Assembly: GCA_039818825.1 (NCBI GenBank)
Contig: JBCBTD010000013.1
Coordinates: forward strand, 1-64,000
DNA length: 64,000 nucleotides
From: JBCBTD01 sp039818825
GTDB taxonomy: Bacteria; Pseudomonadota; Alphaproteobacteria; Geminicoccales; Geminicoccaceae
Direction: 5' to 3'
Positions 7,090 to 15,423 of the stretch are shown piece after piece. Both the position numbers and the translations under genes were made by a program. The notes under the pieces were generated by a model that was given only the letters and a program-made list of their open reading frames with translations, was not told where the DNA came from and did not search any database. Numbering within the stretch: position 1 is the first letter of the stretch; the number at the start of each line of letters is the position of its first letter.

Positions 7090-8232
7090 TTGCGCATGTT
7101 GAGCCTGTTGCTGCTGGCCGCCGGGCTACCGGCCGCCGCACAAGAGACCGTGCGGATCGCGACCTACAACGTGAGCCTCGCGCGCGAGGCGCCCGGCGCA
7201 CTGGTCACCGAGCTGGAGGGCACGCCCAGCGACCAAGCTATCGCCGTGCTCGGCGTCCTCCGAACCGTCCGCCCCGACATCGTGCTTCTGAACGAGGTCG
7301 ACTACGACGAAGCTGGCCGCGCCGTTCGCGCGCTGCAGGCGCTGTTGGCGGCACCGACAGGACCCGGCTCGCCGCTCGACCTGCCACATGCCTTCTCCGG
7401 CCCGGTCAACACCGGCGTCGACAGCGGCCTCGATCTCGACGGTGACGGACGCCTCGGCGGACCCGGCGACGCCTGGGGCTACGGCGTGTTTCCTGGCCAG
7501 TACGGCATGGTGGTGCTGTCACGCTGGCCGATCGAGCGTGACGACGTCCGCAGCTTCCGCCTGCTCCGCTGGGCCGACCTTCCCGATGCGCTGCTGCCGG
7601 AGGATTTCTACGGCGAGACGGCGCCCCAGCTCCGGTTGTCGTCCAAAGCCCACTGGGACGTGCCCATCGTCCTCGGCGACGGTCGGCGGCTACACGCCCT
7701 GGCCAGTCACCCGACGCCGCCGGTGTTCGACGGTCCGGAGGATCGCAACGGCCGGCGCAACGCCGACGAGATCCGCTTCTGGTCGATCTACCTGGAGGGC
7801 GACGCAACCCTCCCGGTGGACGACATGGGAACCGTCGGCGGCCTTCCCGAAGACGCGGCGGCCGTGATCCTCGGTGACCTGAACGCCGATCCGGCCGACG
7901 GCGATGGCCACCGCGCGGCGATCGGCGGCCTGCTCGATCACCCGCGGCTGCAAGACCCGCGGCCCGCAAGCGACGGTGCCGCGGCCGCAGCGGTCAGTTC
8001 CGGCGGGGCGAACGCCGACCACCATGGCGACCCTCGTCTCGACACCGCCGACTTCCGCGACGCGCCTGGACCGGGCAACCTGCGCGTCGACTACGTGCTA
8101 CCCACGTCAGGCTTGCATGTGACGGACAGCGGGGTTTTTTGGCCCGCGCCGGGCGAGCCTGGCGCCGAGCTGGTCGCCGGGCGCCGCGCTTCCGACCATC
8201 ATCTCGTCTGGGTCGATCTGACCCTGGAGTAG
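7090..8232 (+). CDS. Secreted endonuclease/exonuclease/phosphatase-family protein
   Basis: A 380-residue member of the EEP fold (DNase I-like phosphodiesterases and phosphatases). A signal peptide (LSLLLLAAGLPAAAQ) leads into RIATYNVSL, then LLNEVDYDE with the metal-binding Glu, VILGDLNADP, and the C-terminal SDHHLVWVDL with the Asp-His pair, so the catalytic set is complete. An Asp/Gly-rich calcium-like stretch, DLDGDGRLGG, lies near the middle. Substrates of periplasmic members vary (nucleic acid, phospholipid or phosphoester). Start: GAGGGA sits at 7075–7080; TTG at 7090 gives good spacing and a basic residue before the signal helix. ATG at 7096 and GTG at 7081 are alternatives. Confidence 0.82.
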   Translation: MRMLSLLLLAAGLPAAAQETVRIATYNVSLAREAPGALVTELEGTPSDQAIAVLGVLRTVRPDIVLLNEVDYDEAGRAVRALQALLAAPTGPGSPLDLPHAFSGPVNTGVDSGLDLDGDGRLGGPGDAWGYGVFPGQYGMVVLSRWPIERDDVRSFRLLRWADLPDALLPEDFYGETAPQLRLSSKAHWDVPIVLGDGRRLHALASHPTPPVFDGPEDRNGRRNADEIRFWSIYLEGDATLPVDDMGTVGGLPEDAAAVILGDLNADPADGDGHRAAIGGLLDHPRLQDPRPASDGAAAAAVSSGGANADHHGDPRLDTADFRDAPGPGNLRVDYVLPTSGLHVTDSGVFWPAPGEPGAELVAGRRASDHHLVWVDLTLE

Positions 8233-8240
8233 CAGAACCC

Positions 8241-8870
8241 TTGGATCTCGATCACGTATTCGTCTTCGTCGAGCCGGGCGGCGGCGCGGCTGCGGCCAAG
8301 CTCGACGCTGCAGGCTTGGTTGCGAACTTCAGCCGCAAACATGTCGGTCAGGGTACCGAGAACCGCTGCTACGTCTTCGACAACGCGTATCTGGAACTGT
8401 TGTGGGTCACCGACCCCGAGGTGCTTGGCTCCGCTACGTTCTACCGCACCCAGCTCTTCCAGCGGAGCCGTTGGAAGAGCAACGGCGCCTCACCCTTCGG
8501 CGTCGGCGTGCGCAACGCTACGCCGCTGCCCTTTCCGTGCTGGCTTTGGCAAACCCCTTATCTCCCGCCGGGACTCCTGTTGGAGGTGGCCAAGGTCTCC
8601 GCCGAGCCACGGAACCCGTTCCTCTTCCGCTTTCCAGGTGCCCAGCGGCCCGATCACTGGCACGACGGTCGCGGCGGTGAACGCCAGCGCGCCGCCGGGC
8701 TCGCCGAAATCGCCGAACTGCGCCTCGACGCCTTGCCGGACGGCGAGGCGACCGAGCACGTGGTGATCGATCCAGGGCTACGTCCCCACCATGCCGAGTT
8801 GCACCTCTCCCGCGTCGACGGCGGGCCGCCACGGCGCCTCGCCTTGCCCGCCTTCGATTGGCTCGCCTGA
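8241..8870 (+). CDS. VOC-superfamily (glyoxalase-like) protein
   Basis: A 209-residue protein starting at TTG 8241, eight bases after the EEP gene stop. The N-terminal DLDHVFVFVEPGG and the later NRCYVFDNAYLELLWV are the first two halves of a glyoxalase-like (PF13468-type) vicinal oxygen chelate module, with His5 and the Glu in YLELLW as likely metal ligands. The C-terminal part is less conserved. VOC enzymes include dioxygenases, isomerases and resistance proteins; this sequence does not decide between them. It probably shares a transcript with the EEP gene. Confidence 0.7.
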   Translation: MDLDHVFVFVEPGGGAAAAKLDAAGLVANFSRKHVGQGTENRCYVFDNAYLELLWVTDPEVLGSATFYRTQLFQRSRWKSNGASPFGVGVRNATPLPFPCWLWQTPYLPPGLLLEVAKVSAEPRNPFLFRFPGAQRPDHWHDGRGGERQRAAGLAEIAELRLDALPDGEATEHVVIDPGLRPHHAELHLSRVDGGPPRRLALPAFDWLA

Positions 8871-8916
8871 ACCGCCGACCCCTGCTAGCGTAACCGGTCG
8901 CTGAGTGGAGGTCAGG

Positions 8917-10434
8917 ATGTCGCTCGTCGTGCGCTTGAACCCGCGGGACAACGTGGTCGTCGCCCGCGAACGGCTCGATCCCGGGACCCGCGTGGTCGCT
9001 GAGGGCTTGACGGTCGGCCAGGCGGTTCCCCGCGGCCACAAGCTGGCGACGACGTCCATCGGCGTCGGCGAAGCGGTGCGCAAGTACGACCAGATCATCG
9101 GCTTCGCCAGCGAACCGATCGCCGCCGGCGGCCACATCCACGTCCACAACTGTGTGATGGGCGACTTCGAGCGCGACCATGCCGTGGCCAGCGCCGCGCC
9201 GGAGACGGCGTTCGTCGTTCCGGCCGAGCGGGCATCGTTCCAGGGCTTCGCGAGGGCCAATGGCCGGGTCGGCACCCGCAACTTCATCGGCATCCTGAGT
9301 TCGGTCAACTGCTCCGCCAGCGTCTCGAAGTTCGTGGCGCAGCGCTTCTCGAAGGACGAACTGGCGCTGTTCCCGAACGTCGACGGCATCGTCGCCCTGA
9401 CCCACGGCACCGGCTGCGGGATGGCGGACACCGGCGACGGGTTCCGCGCCTTGCAGCGCACGCTCTGGGGCTACGCGCGCCACCCGAACTTCGCAGGAAT
9501 CGTGATGATCGGCCTCGGCTGTGAGGTCAATCAGATCGATTTCCTGCTGGATGCCTATCAGATCGAGAAGGGTCCGCGCTTTCGGACCATGACGCTGCAA
9601 GGTGCCGGCGGCACCCGCAAGACGATCGAAAAAGCATCGGACCTGATCCGCGAGATGCTGCCGCTGGCCAACGAGGCCACACGCACGCCCTGCTCGGCGG
9701 AGCACCTGTCGTTGGCGCTGCAATGCGGCGGCTCCGACGCCTATTCGGGGATCACCGCCAACCCGGCGCTGGGCGCCTGCGCCGACCTGCTGGTCCGCCA
9801 CGGCGGCACGGCGATCCTCGCGGAAACGCCGGAGATCTATGGCGCGGAACATCTCTTGACGCGCCGAGCGGTCTCGCCCGAGGTCGCCGAGAAGCTGCTT
9901 CAGCGCATCCGCTGGTGGGAAGACTACACCAAGCGCAACGGCGGCGAGATGAACAACAACCCGTCGCCCGGCAACAAAGCCGGCGGGCTGACGACCATCC
10001 TGGAGAAGTCGCTCGGTGCCGCAGCAAAAGGCGGCACCACCGCGCTCACCGGGGTCTACGAGTACGCCGAACCGGTCACGACGCCGGGCTTCGTCTTCAT
10101 GGACAGCCCGGGCTACGACCCGGCGTCGGTCACCGGGCAGGTGGCTTCCGGCGCCAACGTCGTCGCCTTCACCACCGGCCGCGGGTCGTGCTTCGGCTTC
10201 AAACCTGCCCCGTCCATCAAGATCGCGACCAACTCACCCATGTACGAGCACATGATCGAAGACATGGACATCAACGCCGGCGCGGTGTTGGACGGAGGGA
10301 TGTCGATCGAAGCCATGGGCCGACACATGTTCGATCACGTGCTGCGCGTGGCATCGGGAGAACCGACCAAGAGCGAGGCCCTGGGGCTTGGCGATCACGA
10401 GTTCGTCCCCTGGCAGATCGGCGCGGTGATGTAG
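8917..10434 (+). CDS. UxaA-family dehydratase (altronate/galactarate dehydratase type)
   Basis: A 505-residue full-length member of the UxaA/GarD family, with an N-terminal SAF domain (about 1–90) and the large catalytic part beginning at NGRVGTRNF. Conserved stretches include THGTGCGM, GLGCEVNQ, LQCGGSDAYSGITANPALG and NNNPSPGNKAGG. E. coli UxaA removes water from D-altronate to give 2-keto-3-deoxygluconate, using an iron cofactor; GarD acts on galactarate. No other uronate or hexarate gene is visible, so the substrate is open. The ATG at 8917 has GGAGGTCAGG upstream. An SRPBCC gene follows after 65 bases. Confidence 0.85.
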   Translation: MSLVVRLNPRDNVVVARERLDPGTRVVAEGLTVGQAVPRGHKLATTSIGVGEAVRKYDQIIGFASEPIAAGGHIHVHNCVMGDFERDHAVASAAPETAFVVPAERASFQGFARANGRVGTRNFIGILSSVNCSASVSKFVAQRFSKDELALFPNVDGIVALTHGTGCGMADTGDGFRALQRTLWGYARHPNFAGIVMIGLGCEVNQIDFLLDAYQIEKGPRFRTMTLQGAGGTRKTIEKASDLIREMLPLANEATRTPCSAEHLSLALQCGGSDAYSGITANPALGACADLLVRHGGTAILAETPEIYGAEHLLTRRAVSPEVAEKLLQRIRWWEDYTKRNGGEMNNNPSPGNKAGGLTTILEKSLGAAAKGGTTALTGVYEYAEPVTTPGFVFMDSPGYDPASVTGQVASGANVVAFTTGRGSCFGFKPAPSIKIATNSPMYEHMIEDMDINAGAVLDGGMSIEAMGRHMFDHVLRVASGEPTKSEALGLGDHEFVPWQIGAVM

Positions 10435-10499
10435 TCGAACCGAGGACCAGGCCCCCTCGGAGCTCAGCGGGGCCGGAAAGCAAGAAGGAGCAAACGCCG

Positions 10500-10919
10500 A
10501 TGAGCGTTGAAGTCGAACGAAAGGTCAGGGTGCCGGCGAGCGTCGAAACGGTGTGGCAAGCGATCGGCGATTTCGGTGCGCTGGCCGATTGGCACCCGGG
10601 GGTCGCCACCTGTGACGTCGAGCGCAACGGCGCGCTGGTCCATCGCCATCTGCGGACGGTCGACGGCGGCGAAATCTTGGAGCGCGAGGTCGGCGAGCAC
10701 GCCGAGGACCACAGCTACACCTACGAGATTCTGTCCTCGCCCCTGCCGGTGAGCCAGTACCGCGCGATCCTCCGCGTCCTCCCGGACGGCAACGGCGCCA
10801 AGATCATCTGGTCGAGCGAGTTCGAAGCTGCAGCGGGCACGACACCGCAGGACGCGGCCCACGTCGTCGCCGGGATCTACGACGCCGGCCTGGACGCGCT
10901 GGCCAAGCGCTTCGCCTGA
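10500..10919 (+). CDS. SRPBCC-family lipid-binding-fold protein (polyketide cyclase/START-like)
   Basis: A 139-residue SRPBCC protein. It opens with the usual strand (VEVERKVRVPAS), then ETVWQAIGDFGALADWHPGV, and closes with a long helix (AAHVVAGIYDAGLDALAKRF). These small helix-grip proteins bind hydrophobic ligands in a deep cavity; their roles range from ring cyclisation to ligand transport. AGAAGGAGC lies 9–15 bases before the ATG at 10500. It follows the dehydratase gene and ends eight bases before the histidine phosphatase gene, so the three look like one unit. Ligand unknown. Confidence 0.75.
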   Translation: MSVEVERKVRVPASVETVWQAIGDFGALADWHPGVATCDVERNGALVHRHLRTVDGGEILEREVGEHAEDHSYTYEILSSPLPVSQYRAILRVLPDGNGAKIIWSSEFEAAAGTTPQDAAHVVAGIYDAGLDALAKRFA

Positions 10920-10927
10920 GCCGCCCG

Positions 10928-11536
10928 ATGCCGCGTGCGGACGTGGAGATCGTCTACGTCCGCCATGGCGAGACCTTGTGGAACCGCCAGCGGCGGATGC
11001 AGGGCCACAAGGATTCGCCGCTCACCGTGACCGGTCTCCGCCAAGCGGCGTTCGTCGGCCGTCTCGTGAAAACGAGGTTCGGGGCCGAGCTAGGCGACTA
11101 TGGCTGGCGCGCCAGCCCGCTCGGTCGCGCCTGGCAGACCGCCGTCATCGCTGCCGAGACCGCAGGCATCGACCCGACGCTGATCGAGCGCGACGATCAG
11201 CTCAAAGAGATGACCTGGGGCGACTGGGACGGCTTGACCGCCGCCGAGATCGAGGCGCGCGACCCGCAGCTTTGGGCCGCCCGGATCGCCGACCGCTGGA
11301 CCGTCTCGCCGCCGGGCGGCGGCGAGACCCAGGCAGCCATCCTTGCCCGAGCCGCCGGCTGGTTGGCCGGTTTGCCTCAGGCCACCCGGCTCGTCACGGT
11401 GGCCCATGGCGCGCTCGGTCGGGCGCTCCGTTGTGCCTATCTCGGCCTCCCACCTGCCGACATGCTGACGATGGAAGAGCCGCACGACGCGATCTTCTGG
11501 CTGAAGGACGGCAACGTCAGCAAGCTGGAGGCGTGA
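10928..11536 (+). CDS. Histidine phosphatase family protein
   Basis: A 202-residue member of the phosphoglycerate-mutase-like histidine phosphatases. The catalytic motif is VRHGETLWN with His13; SPLGRAWQTA holds the second arginine, Glu in LKEMTWGDWDG is the expected general acid, and VAHGALGR supplies the second catalytic histidine. Family members include cofactor-dependent mutases, cobalamin and sugar phosphatases; substrate cannot be fixed here. Its last 20 bases overlap the 3' end of murD2 on the other strand, an unusual tail-to-tail overlap. Confidence 0.85.
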   Translation: MPRADVEIVYVRHGETLWNRQRRMQGHKDSPLTVTGLRQAAFVGRLVKTRFGAELGDYGWRASPLGRAWQTAVIAAETAGIDPTLIERDDQLKEMTWGDWDGLTAAEIEARDPQLWAARIADRWTVSPPGGGETQAAILARAAGWLAGLPQATRLVTVAHGALGRALRCAYLGLPPADMLTMEEPHDAIFWLKDGNVSKLEA

Positions 11537-12866
11537 CCGACGCATCGGCTTCCGGCCTCAGTCCTGCAAGCTCGGCAAAGCGGCGGCCTCGCTCTTCGAA
11601 GTCGGTGAACCGGCCGTAGCTCGGCGCCGCCGGCGACAACAAAACGACGCCGCCCGGCGGCGTCAGCTCCGCCGCTCGCTCGACGGCATCGGCGAGGTCC
11701 ACCGCGTCGATCACCTCGATGCCGATGACGGCACGCGCCAGCTGGGCGCCGAGCGACGGGCCGTTGTCGGGCAGGGTCACGACACGCGCGTCGCGATCGG
11801 CGATGGCGGCGGCCAGGGGCGCCATGTCCTGGCCACGATCCTGGCCGCCGAGCAGCAGGGTCACCGCGCGGCCAGGGAACGCCTGGAGTGCCGCCGCCGC
11901 ACTTTCCGGCGTGGTCGAGATGCTGTCGTCGACCCAGGTGAGGCCGCCACGCTCACCGACCACCTGCAAACGGTGGGCGAGACCGGTGAAGCTGCGCGCC
12001 CGTGGCAACAGCGTCGCCGCCGGCACGCCGATCGCATCGAGGGCCTCGAGGGCGGCTGCGAGGTTGATCAGGTTGTGGTCGCCGGGCAGTCGCCATCCGG
12101 CCGCCTCGAACACGCGCTCGTGGTCACGGTAGAGAGCCGGTCCGGTCGCAAGCCAACCGTCACACGTCTGATACCACCTGGCCCGGGGCCAGCCATCGAG
12201 CAGCTCGACCGTTCGCGCATCGCCGGCGTTCAGCACGGCCAAAGGCGCTCGATCGACCAGGCGGAGTTTGTCCGCGAAGTAGCGCTCGCGCGAACCGTGC
12301 CAGTCGAGATGCTCGGGAAAGAGGTTGGTCAGCACCGCCACGCCCGGAGCGAACTGAAGGTCGGCGCACTGGTAGCTCGAAAGCTCCAGGACGATCGGTG
12401 CCGCGCCCGGCGGTGTGGCGATCAGCGGGCGGCCGACATTGCCGGCCAGCACGACATCGGGCTCGATGCCCGCCCAGAGATGCGCGATCAGGCTGGCCGT
12501 GGTGCTCTTGCCCTTGGTGCCCGTCACCGCCAGCACGAACCGCCCCGGATGGGCCTCCAACCAGAGGTTGGTCGACGACGTCAGCAGCGTGCCGGCATCC
12601 AGGGCAGCCTGGGCCTCGGGGCGGTAGAGGCTGATGCCCGGCGATTTGACGACCACGTCGAACGCCCCGTCGACCAGAGCCTTGCGGCCGACGTCGCCGC
12701 TCAAGCACGGCAGACCATCGACGTCCGCGGCCGGCCCGTCGACGACCACCGTAGGCGTCAGGGACGGCCAGCGGTCGGCGAGGAACGAGCGGGTCGCCCG
12801 CCCTTCGCGGCCGAAGCCCCAAAGCGCAAGGCGCGTCGTCGCATCGATCGCCGCGAGGCCGCTCAA
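11517..12866 (-). CDS. murD2: MurD2-type UDP-MurNAc-L-Ala–L-Glu ligase
   Basis: A 449-residue Mur ligase. A Rossmann-like N-terminus (RLALWGFGREGRATRSFL) is followed by the ATP loop GTKGKST (116–122), the LELSSYQ motif, HLDWHG, and a C-terminal domain with VDDSISTTPES and SPAAPSYGRFTDFEERG, all characteristic of MurD. Its place directly after murL identifies it as the MurD2 kind, which in Xanthomonas adds L-glutamate to UDP-MurNAc-L-Ala, leaving MurL to invert it. The start is TTG at 12866, overlapping the murL stop in TTGA; no better start exists in this frame. Cytoplasmic. Whether a standard MurD and MurI also exist cannot be seen here. Confidence 0.88.
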   Translation of the reverse strand: MSGLAAIDATTRLALWGFGREGRATRSFLADRWPSLTPTVVVDGPAADVDGLPCLSGDVGRKALVDGAFDVVVKSPGISLYRPEAQAALDAGTLLTSSTNLWLEAHPGRFVLAVTGTKGKSTTASLIAHLWAGIEPDVVLAGNVGRPLIATPPGAAPIVLELSSYQCADLQFAPGVAVLTNLFPEHLDWHGSRERYFADKLRLVDRAPLAVLNAGDARTVELLDGWPRARWYQTCDGWLATGPALYRDHERVFEAAGWRLPGDHNLINLAAALEALDAIGVPAATLLPRARSFTGLAHRLQVVGERGGLTWVDDSISTTPESAAAALQAFPGRAVTLLLGGQDRGQDMAPLAAAIADRDARVVTLPDNGPSLGAQLARAVIGIEVIDAVDLADAVERAAELTPPGGVVLLSPAAPSYGRFTDFEERGRRFAELAGLRPEADASVTPPAC

Positions 12867-14200
12867 GCGCGCAACACCGCGTCCAATTCCGGTGGGACGG
12901 CATGCGGTCCCGACGGTTCCTGGGCGCTGCGGAAGTAGCGAAGCAGCTCTGCCCGCCGCGGCGCCAGCATCGGATCGAGCGCTCGCACCACCGCCCCGTT
13001 CAGCCACTCCGGCCGGGTCGCCAGCAGCGCCAGCGCAGCCGCGGCCTCACCCGTCTCGCCGACGCACTCGAATGGTTTGTGCCCCTGCAGCCCAGCGAGT
13101 TCGGCGAAGCCGTCGATTTGTGCGGGATCGTCCAGGAGATCGCCGCCGACCATCGCCAGCAGCCGGTCACGCTCCACGAACGGCGCGAGCACCAAGAAGA
13201 CGAAGCGGCATTTGGGACAGTCTCGACACCAACGACCGGCCGGACCCTCGCCGTTCAGATGGAAGTTGCGGTTGCAGCTCGAAAACGCCGCGTCATAGCG
13301 GTCGACCGCGGCGAAGCGGTGCGCGATCGCCAGCTCGGACCAAGGCCGTAGGAGCGAGAAAAAGCTCAGGTCCGGGCTCACCGCACGTACGAGCTCGGCG
13401 CGAAGATCGCTCTCGAAGGCGAAAGACTTGCTCCACTGGTGGTTCACCGCGAGCCCGGCAGCCTCGAGATTGCCCACGTCCGCCGAGCGTTCGTTGGACA
13501 TGACCACCCGGTCGAAACCATGCCAGGCGGCAGTGACCAGCGCCGCAAGGCTGACGATCGCCGTGATCGGCACGTGACCGTTCCAGGCACCTCGCGCGTT
13601 GAGTTCGAACAAGAGCGGGTCGAGCTGGCGGCGGATGGTCAGGGATGCCAATCCGCTGGCGGCGATGGTCGCGATGATCGGCCCGCGCGGGTTGACCGCA
13701 AAGGGGGTCACGGGCTCGCCCGCGGCGCGCAGCGCCTCCAACGTGACGAGGCTGTCCTTGCCGCCACCGATCGGCACCAGCGAACGCCGTGGCAGCGACA
13801 GGTCCACGGGCTCCAGCCGCGTGGCTGCCGCTTGGGGTTGCAGCCGGTCGCGCAGATCGAGCCCGTTGCGGTGGGCGAACTCGCCGAGCCCAAAAAGGTA
13901 GACGTGCTCGACGAAGGCGGCCGCAGCGGGATCGAGGCCGGTCGGCCGCAGGTCGAGGCCGCGCGGGATCAACGCCTTGTAGTAGCTGACGCCGGCGACG
14001 GCATGGAGATAGGCCAGCAACCGCCGCACCACGACAAGCTGGGAGTCGTCGAGACCGACCGGCGGCGCGCCCAGCGAGAGCCGCTCGACGAAGCGGAGGT
14101 CGTCGATGGCGTATTCGAGCGCGACCTCTCCGGTCGCCGCGTCCAGGTTGGCGCTCGTGCAAACGAATGGCCCCTCGGGCGTCGGCAGCTCGTTCGTCAC
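12863..14200 (-). CDS. murL: MurL, UDP-MurNAc-L-Ala-L-Glu epimerase
   Basis: A 445-residue protein matching MurL, which inverts the terminal L-Glu of UDP-MurNAc-L-Ala-L-Glu to D-Glu in an ATP- and Mg-dependent step. A pyrophosphatase-type ATP loop, GGGKDS, is at 145–150, consistent with adenylation of the substrate; NPRGP, VVMSNERSA and SSCNRNFH follow, and a cysteine cluster CRDCPKC (Cys325, 328, 331) suggests a metal site. It starts with GTG at 14200, overlapping the upstream cyclase-like gene in GTGA, and overlaps murD2 in TTGA. That coupling strongly supports joint function with MurD2. Confidence 0.9.
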   Translation of the reverse strand: MTNELPTPEGPFVCTSANLDAATGEVALEYAIDDLRFVERLSLGAPPVGLDDSQLVVVRRLLAYLHAVAGVSYYKALIPRGLDLRPTGLDPAAAAFVEHVYLFGLGEFAHRNGLDLRDRLQPQAAATRLEPVDLSLPRRSLVPIGGGKDSLVTLEALRAAGEPVTPFAVNPRGPIIATIAASGLASLTIRRQLDPLLFELNARGAWNGHVPITAIVSLAALVTAAWHGFDRVVMSNERSADVGNLEAAGLAVNHQWSKSFAFESDLRAELVRAVSPDLSFFSLLRPWSELAIAHRFAAVDRYDAAFSSCNRNFHLNGEGPAGRWCRDCPKCRFVFLVLAPFVERDRLLAMVGGDLLDDPAQIDGFAELAGLQGHKPFECVGETGEAAAALALLATRPEWLNGAVVRALDPMLAPRRAELLRYFRSAQEPSGPHAVPPELDAVLRA

Positions 14201-15078
14201 GCGAACGCCTCCGCCGCCAACCGATCGATCATCGCCGCATGGAAAGCCGGCGGGCGTCCGTCCACCGAGCGCGACGGGGTCGCCGTGATGCCGTCCACGG
14301 CACCCGCCTCGACGATGGCATCGAGCAGGCGGTCGTGCGTCCGGCCATCGACGCGGTGACCGAGAGCCAGGGCCAAGGCGGCGCCCGCCCAGTTGGAGAC
14401 GCCGGCCACGATCAACGCGTCGGCGGCGACCCGACAGGCGACGCGCGCGCCCTCGGCGACGTCGGCCGCGACGACATCGGCCGGCAGCGAGCCCATGCCG
14501 AGCTCGTTGCCACCGTCACCGATTCCGATCAGGAAGCTCGGGGACACGAACAAGCGATGCAGCTCCGCAGTATGGGCGCCGATGTCCTCACCGCGAAAGT
14601 TGTACGGGCGCCCGTCGGCGCCGGGTCCGCAGCGCTCGATCGCAACCACGTGATCCGGCGGTTGGGCGGCTCGGGTTCGGACGAGTTCGTCGATGGGAAC
14701 GCCGCCGACGAAGCCCTCGACGGCAGCAATGTCCAGCGGCACCGCCGATGCCAACCCGGCACCAGTGATCGCAGCGGCGACGACCGGCGCACAAGGCGCA
14801 TCGGTTGCCATCCGAACGTCGACGCCGCGTGCGACCAAGGCGGCTGCGATCAACGCCGCGCCGATCGGACCGTCGGTCTCGGCTGCCGGCGGCGCGGCGC
14901 GCGGGATGAAGAAGCCCGTGATGATCGTCGCGCGCTTCGCCGACCGGAGCGACGTGGCGGCCCGCGCCAAACCGCCGGCCGCCCCTGCTGCCAAGGCGCC
15001 GATGTTCCTGCCGACGTCCTCGGCCATCAGTCGTTCGAGGTGATCGGCCCGTTCCCGGCTGACGAAGCTGGACGACAA
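14197..15078 (-). CDS. D-glutamate cyclase-like protein (DUF4392/DGLUCY C-terminal family)
   Basis: A 293-residue protein with the marks of the D-glutamate cyclase C-terminal domain family (PF14336, DUF4392): GFFIPRAAPPAAETDGPIGA (55–74), the CGPGADGRPYNFRG block (150–163), GIGDGGNELGMG (185–196) and VSNWAGA (227–233). Mammalian DGLUCY converts D-glutamate to 5-oxo-D-proline. The TTG at 15078 is preceded by TAAGGAG at ideal spacing; ATG at residue 18 is the fallback. The gene heads an operon with murL and murD2, joined by a GTGA overlap. The link to peptidoglycan D-Glu is clear from context, but the reaction run here is inferred. Confidence 0.82.
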   Translation of the reverse strand: MSSSFVSRERADHLERLMAEDVGRNIGALAAGAAGGLARAATSLRSAKRATIITGFFIPRAAPPAAETDGPIGAALIAAALVARGVDVRMATDAPCAPVVAAAITGAGLASAVPLDIAAVEGFVGGVPIDELVRTRAAQPPDHVVAIERCGPGADGRPYNFRGEDIGAHTAELHRLFVSPSFLIGIGDGGNELGMGSLPADVVAADVAEGARVACRVAADALIVAGVSNWAGAALALALGHRVDGRTHDRLLDAIVEAGAVDGITATPSRSVDGRPPAFHAAMIDRLAAEAFA

Positions 15079-15194
15079 CTGACGGCGCTCCTTAGGAGGT
15101 CTTGAGGTTAGCCTACGGCGTGTAGCTCGCCAAGTTCGCGCGGCAGCGTACCAAGCTGTGCGCAGGATCACATCGCCCACCGTTACAGTGCGAC

Positions 15195-15224
15195 TTGATG
15201 TATCCTGCAAGTTCGGTGTATGTT
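15195..15224 (+). promoter_or_regulatory. Candidate sigma-70-type promoter for the 54-residue ORF
   Basis: TTGATG (15195–15200) and TATGTT (15219–15224) are separated by 18 bases in an otherwise GC-rich region. They lie 24 bases before the ATG of the small ORF, which gives a short plausible leader. No experimental support. Confidence 0.4.
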
Positions 15225-15247
15225 GACGCCAAGCAGAGGGTGGTGAG

Positions 15248-15412
15248 ATGGTTTTCTGGGTCGTCGCCAAGACGCCAGCGGTCGTGCGACCGCCGGTTCG
15301 TTACGGTCCGTTCGAAACACGCGAACAAGCAGTGGCAGCACTACAACGACTGACGGCGAAGCTGATGGGTGAAGCTTCGCCGCAGTATGCGGTCGTCTGC
15401 GACTACGCTTGA
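15248..15412 (+). CDS. 54-residue small protein, unknown function
   Basis: A short intact ORF from ATG 15248 to TGA 15410–15412. The sequence has a strand-like start (MVFWVVAKTP), the phrase RYGPFETREQAVAALQRL resembling one turn-helix of SPOR-like or small DUF folds, and a closing strand (YAVVCDYA). AGGGTGGTGAG before the ATG can act as an SD site, and a promoter-like sequence lies at 15195–15224. It stands between the divergent cyclase-like gene and the convergent gpt. Coding is supported by signals and layout, not by a known family. Confidence 0.5.
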   Translation: MVFWVVAKTPAVVRPPVRYGPFETREQAVAALQRLTAKLMGEASPQYAVVCDYA

Positions 15413-15423
15413 CGGTCGGCACA

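Noticed and set aside
15113..15200. tRNA-like start (GTAGCTCG) after the cyclase-like gene
   Set aside because: No anticodon stem, T-arm or acceptor stem can be drawn around it.
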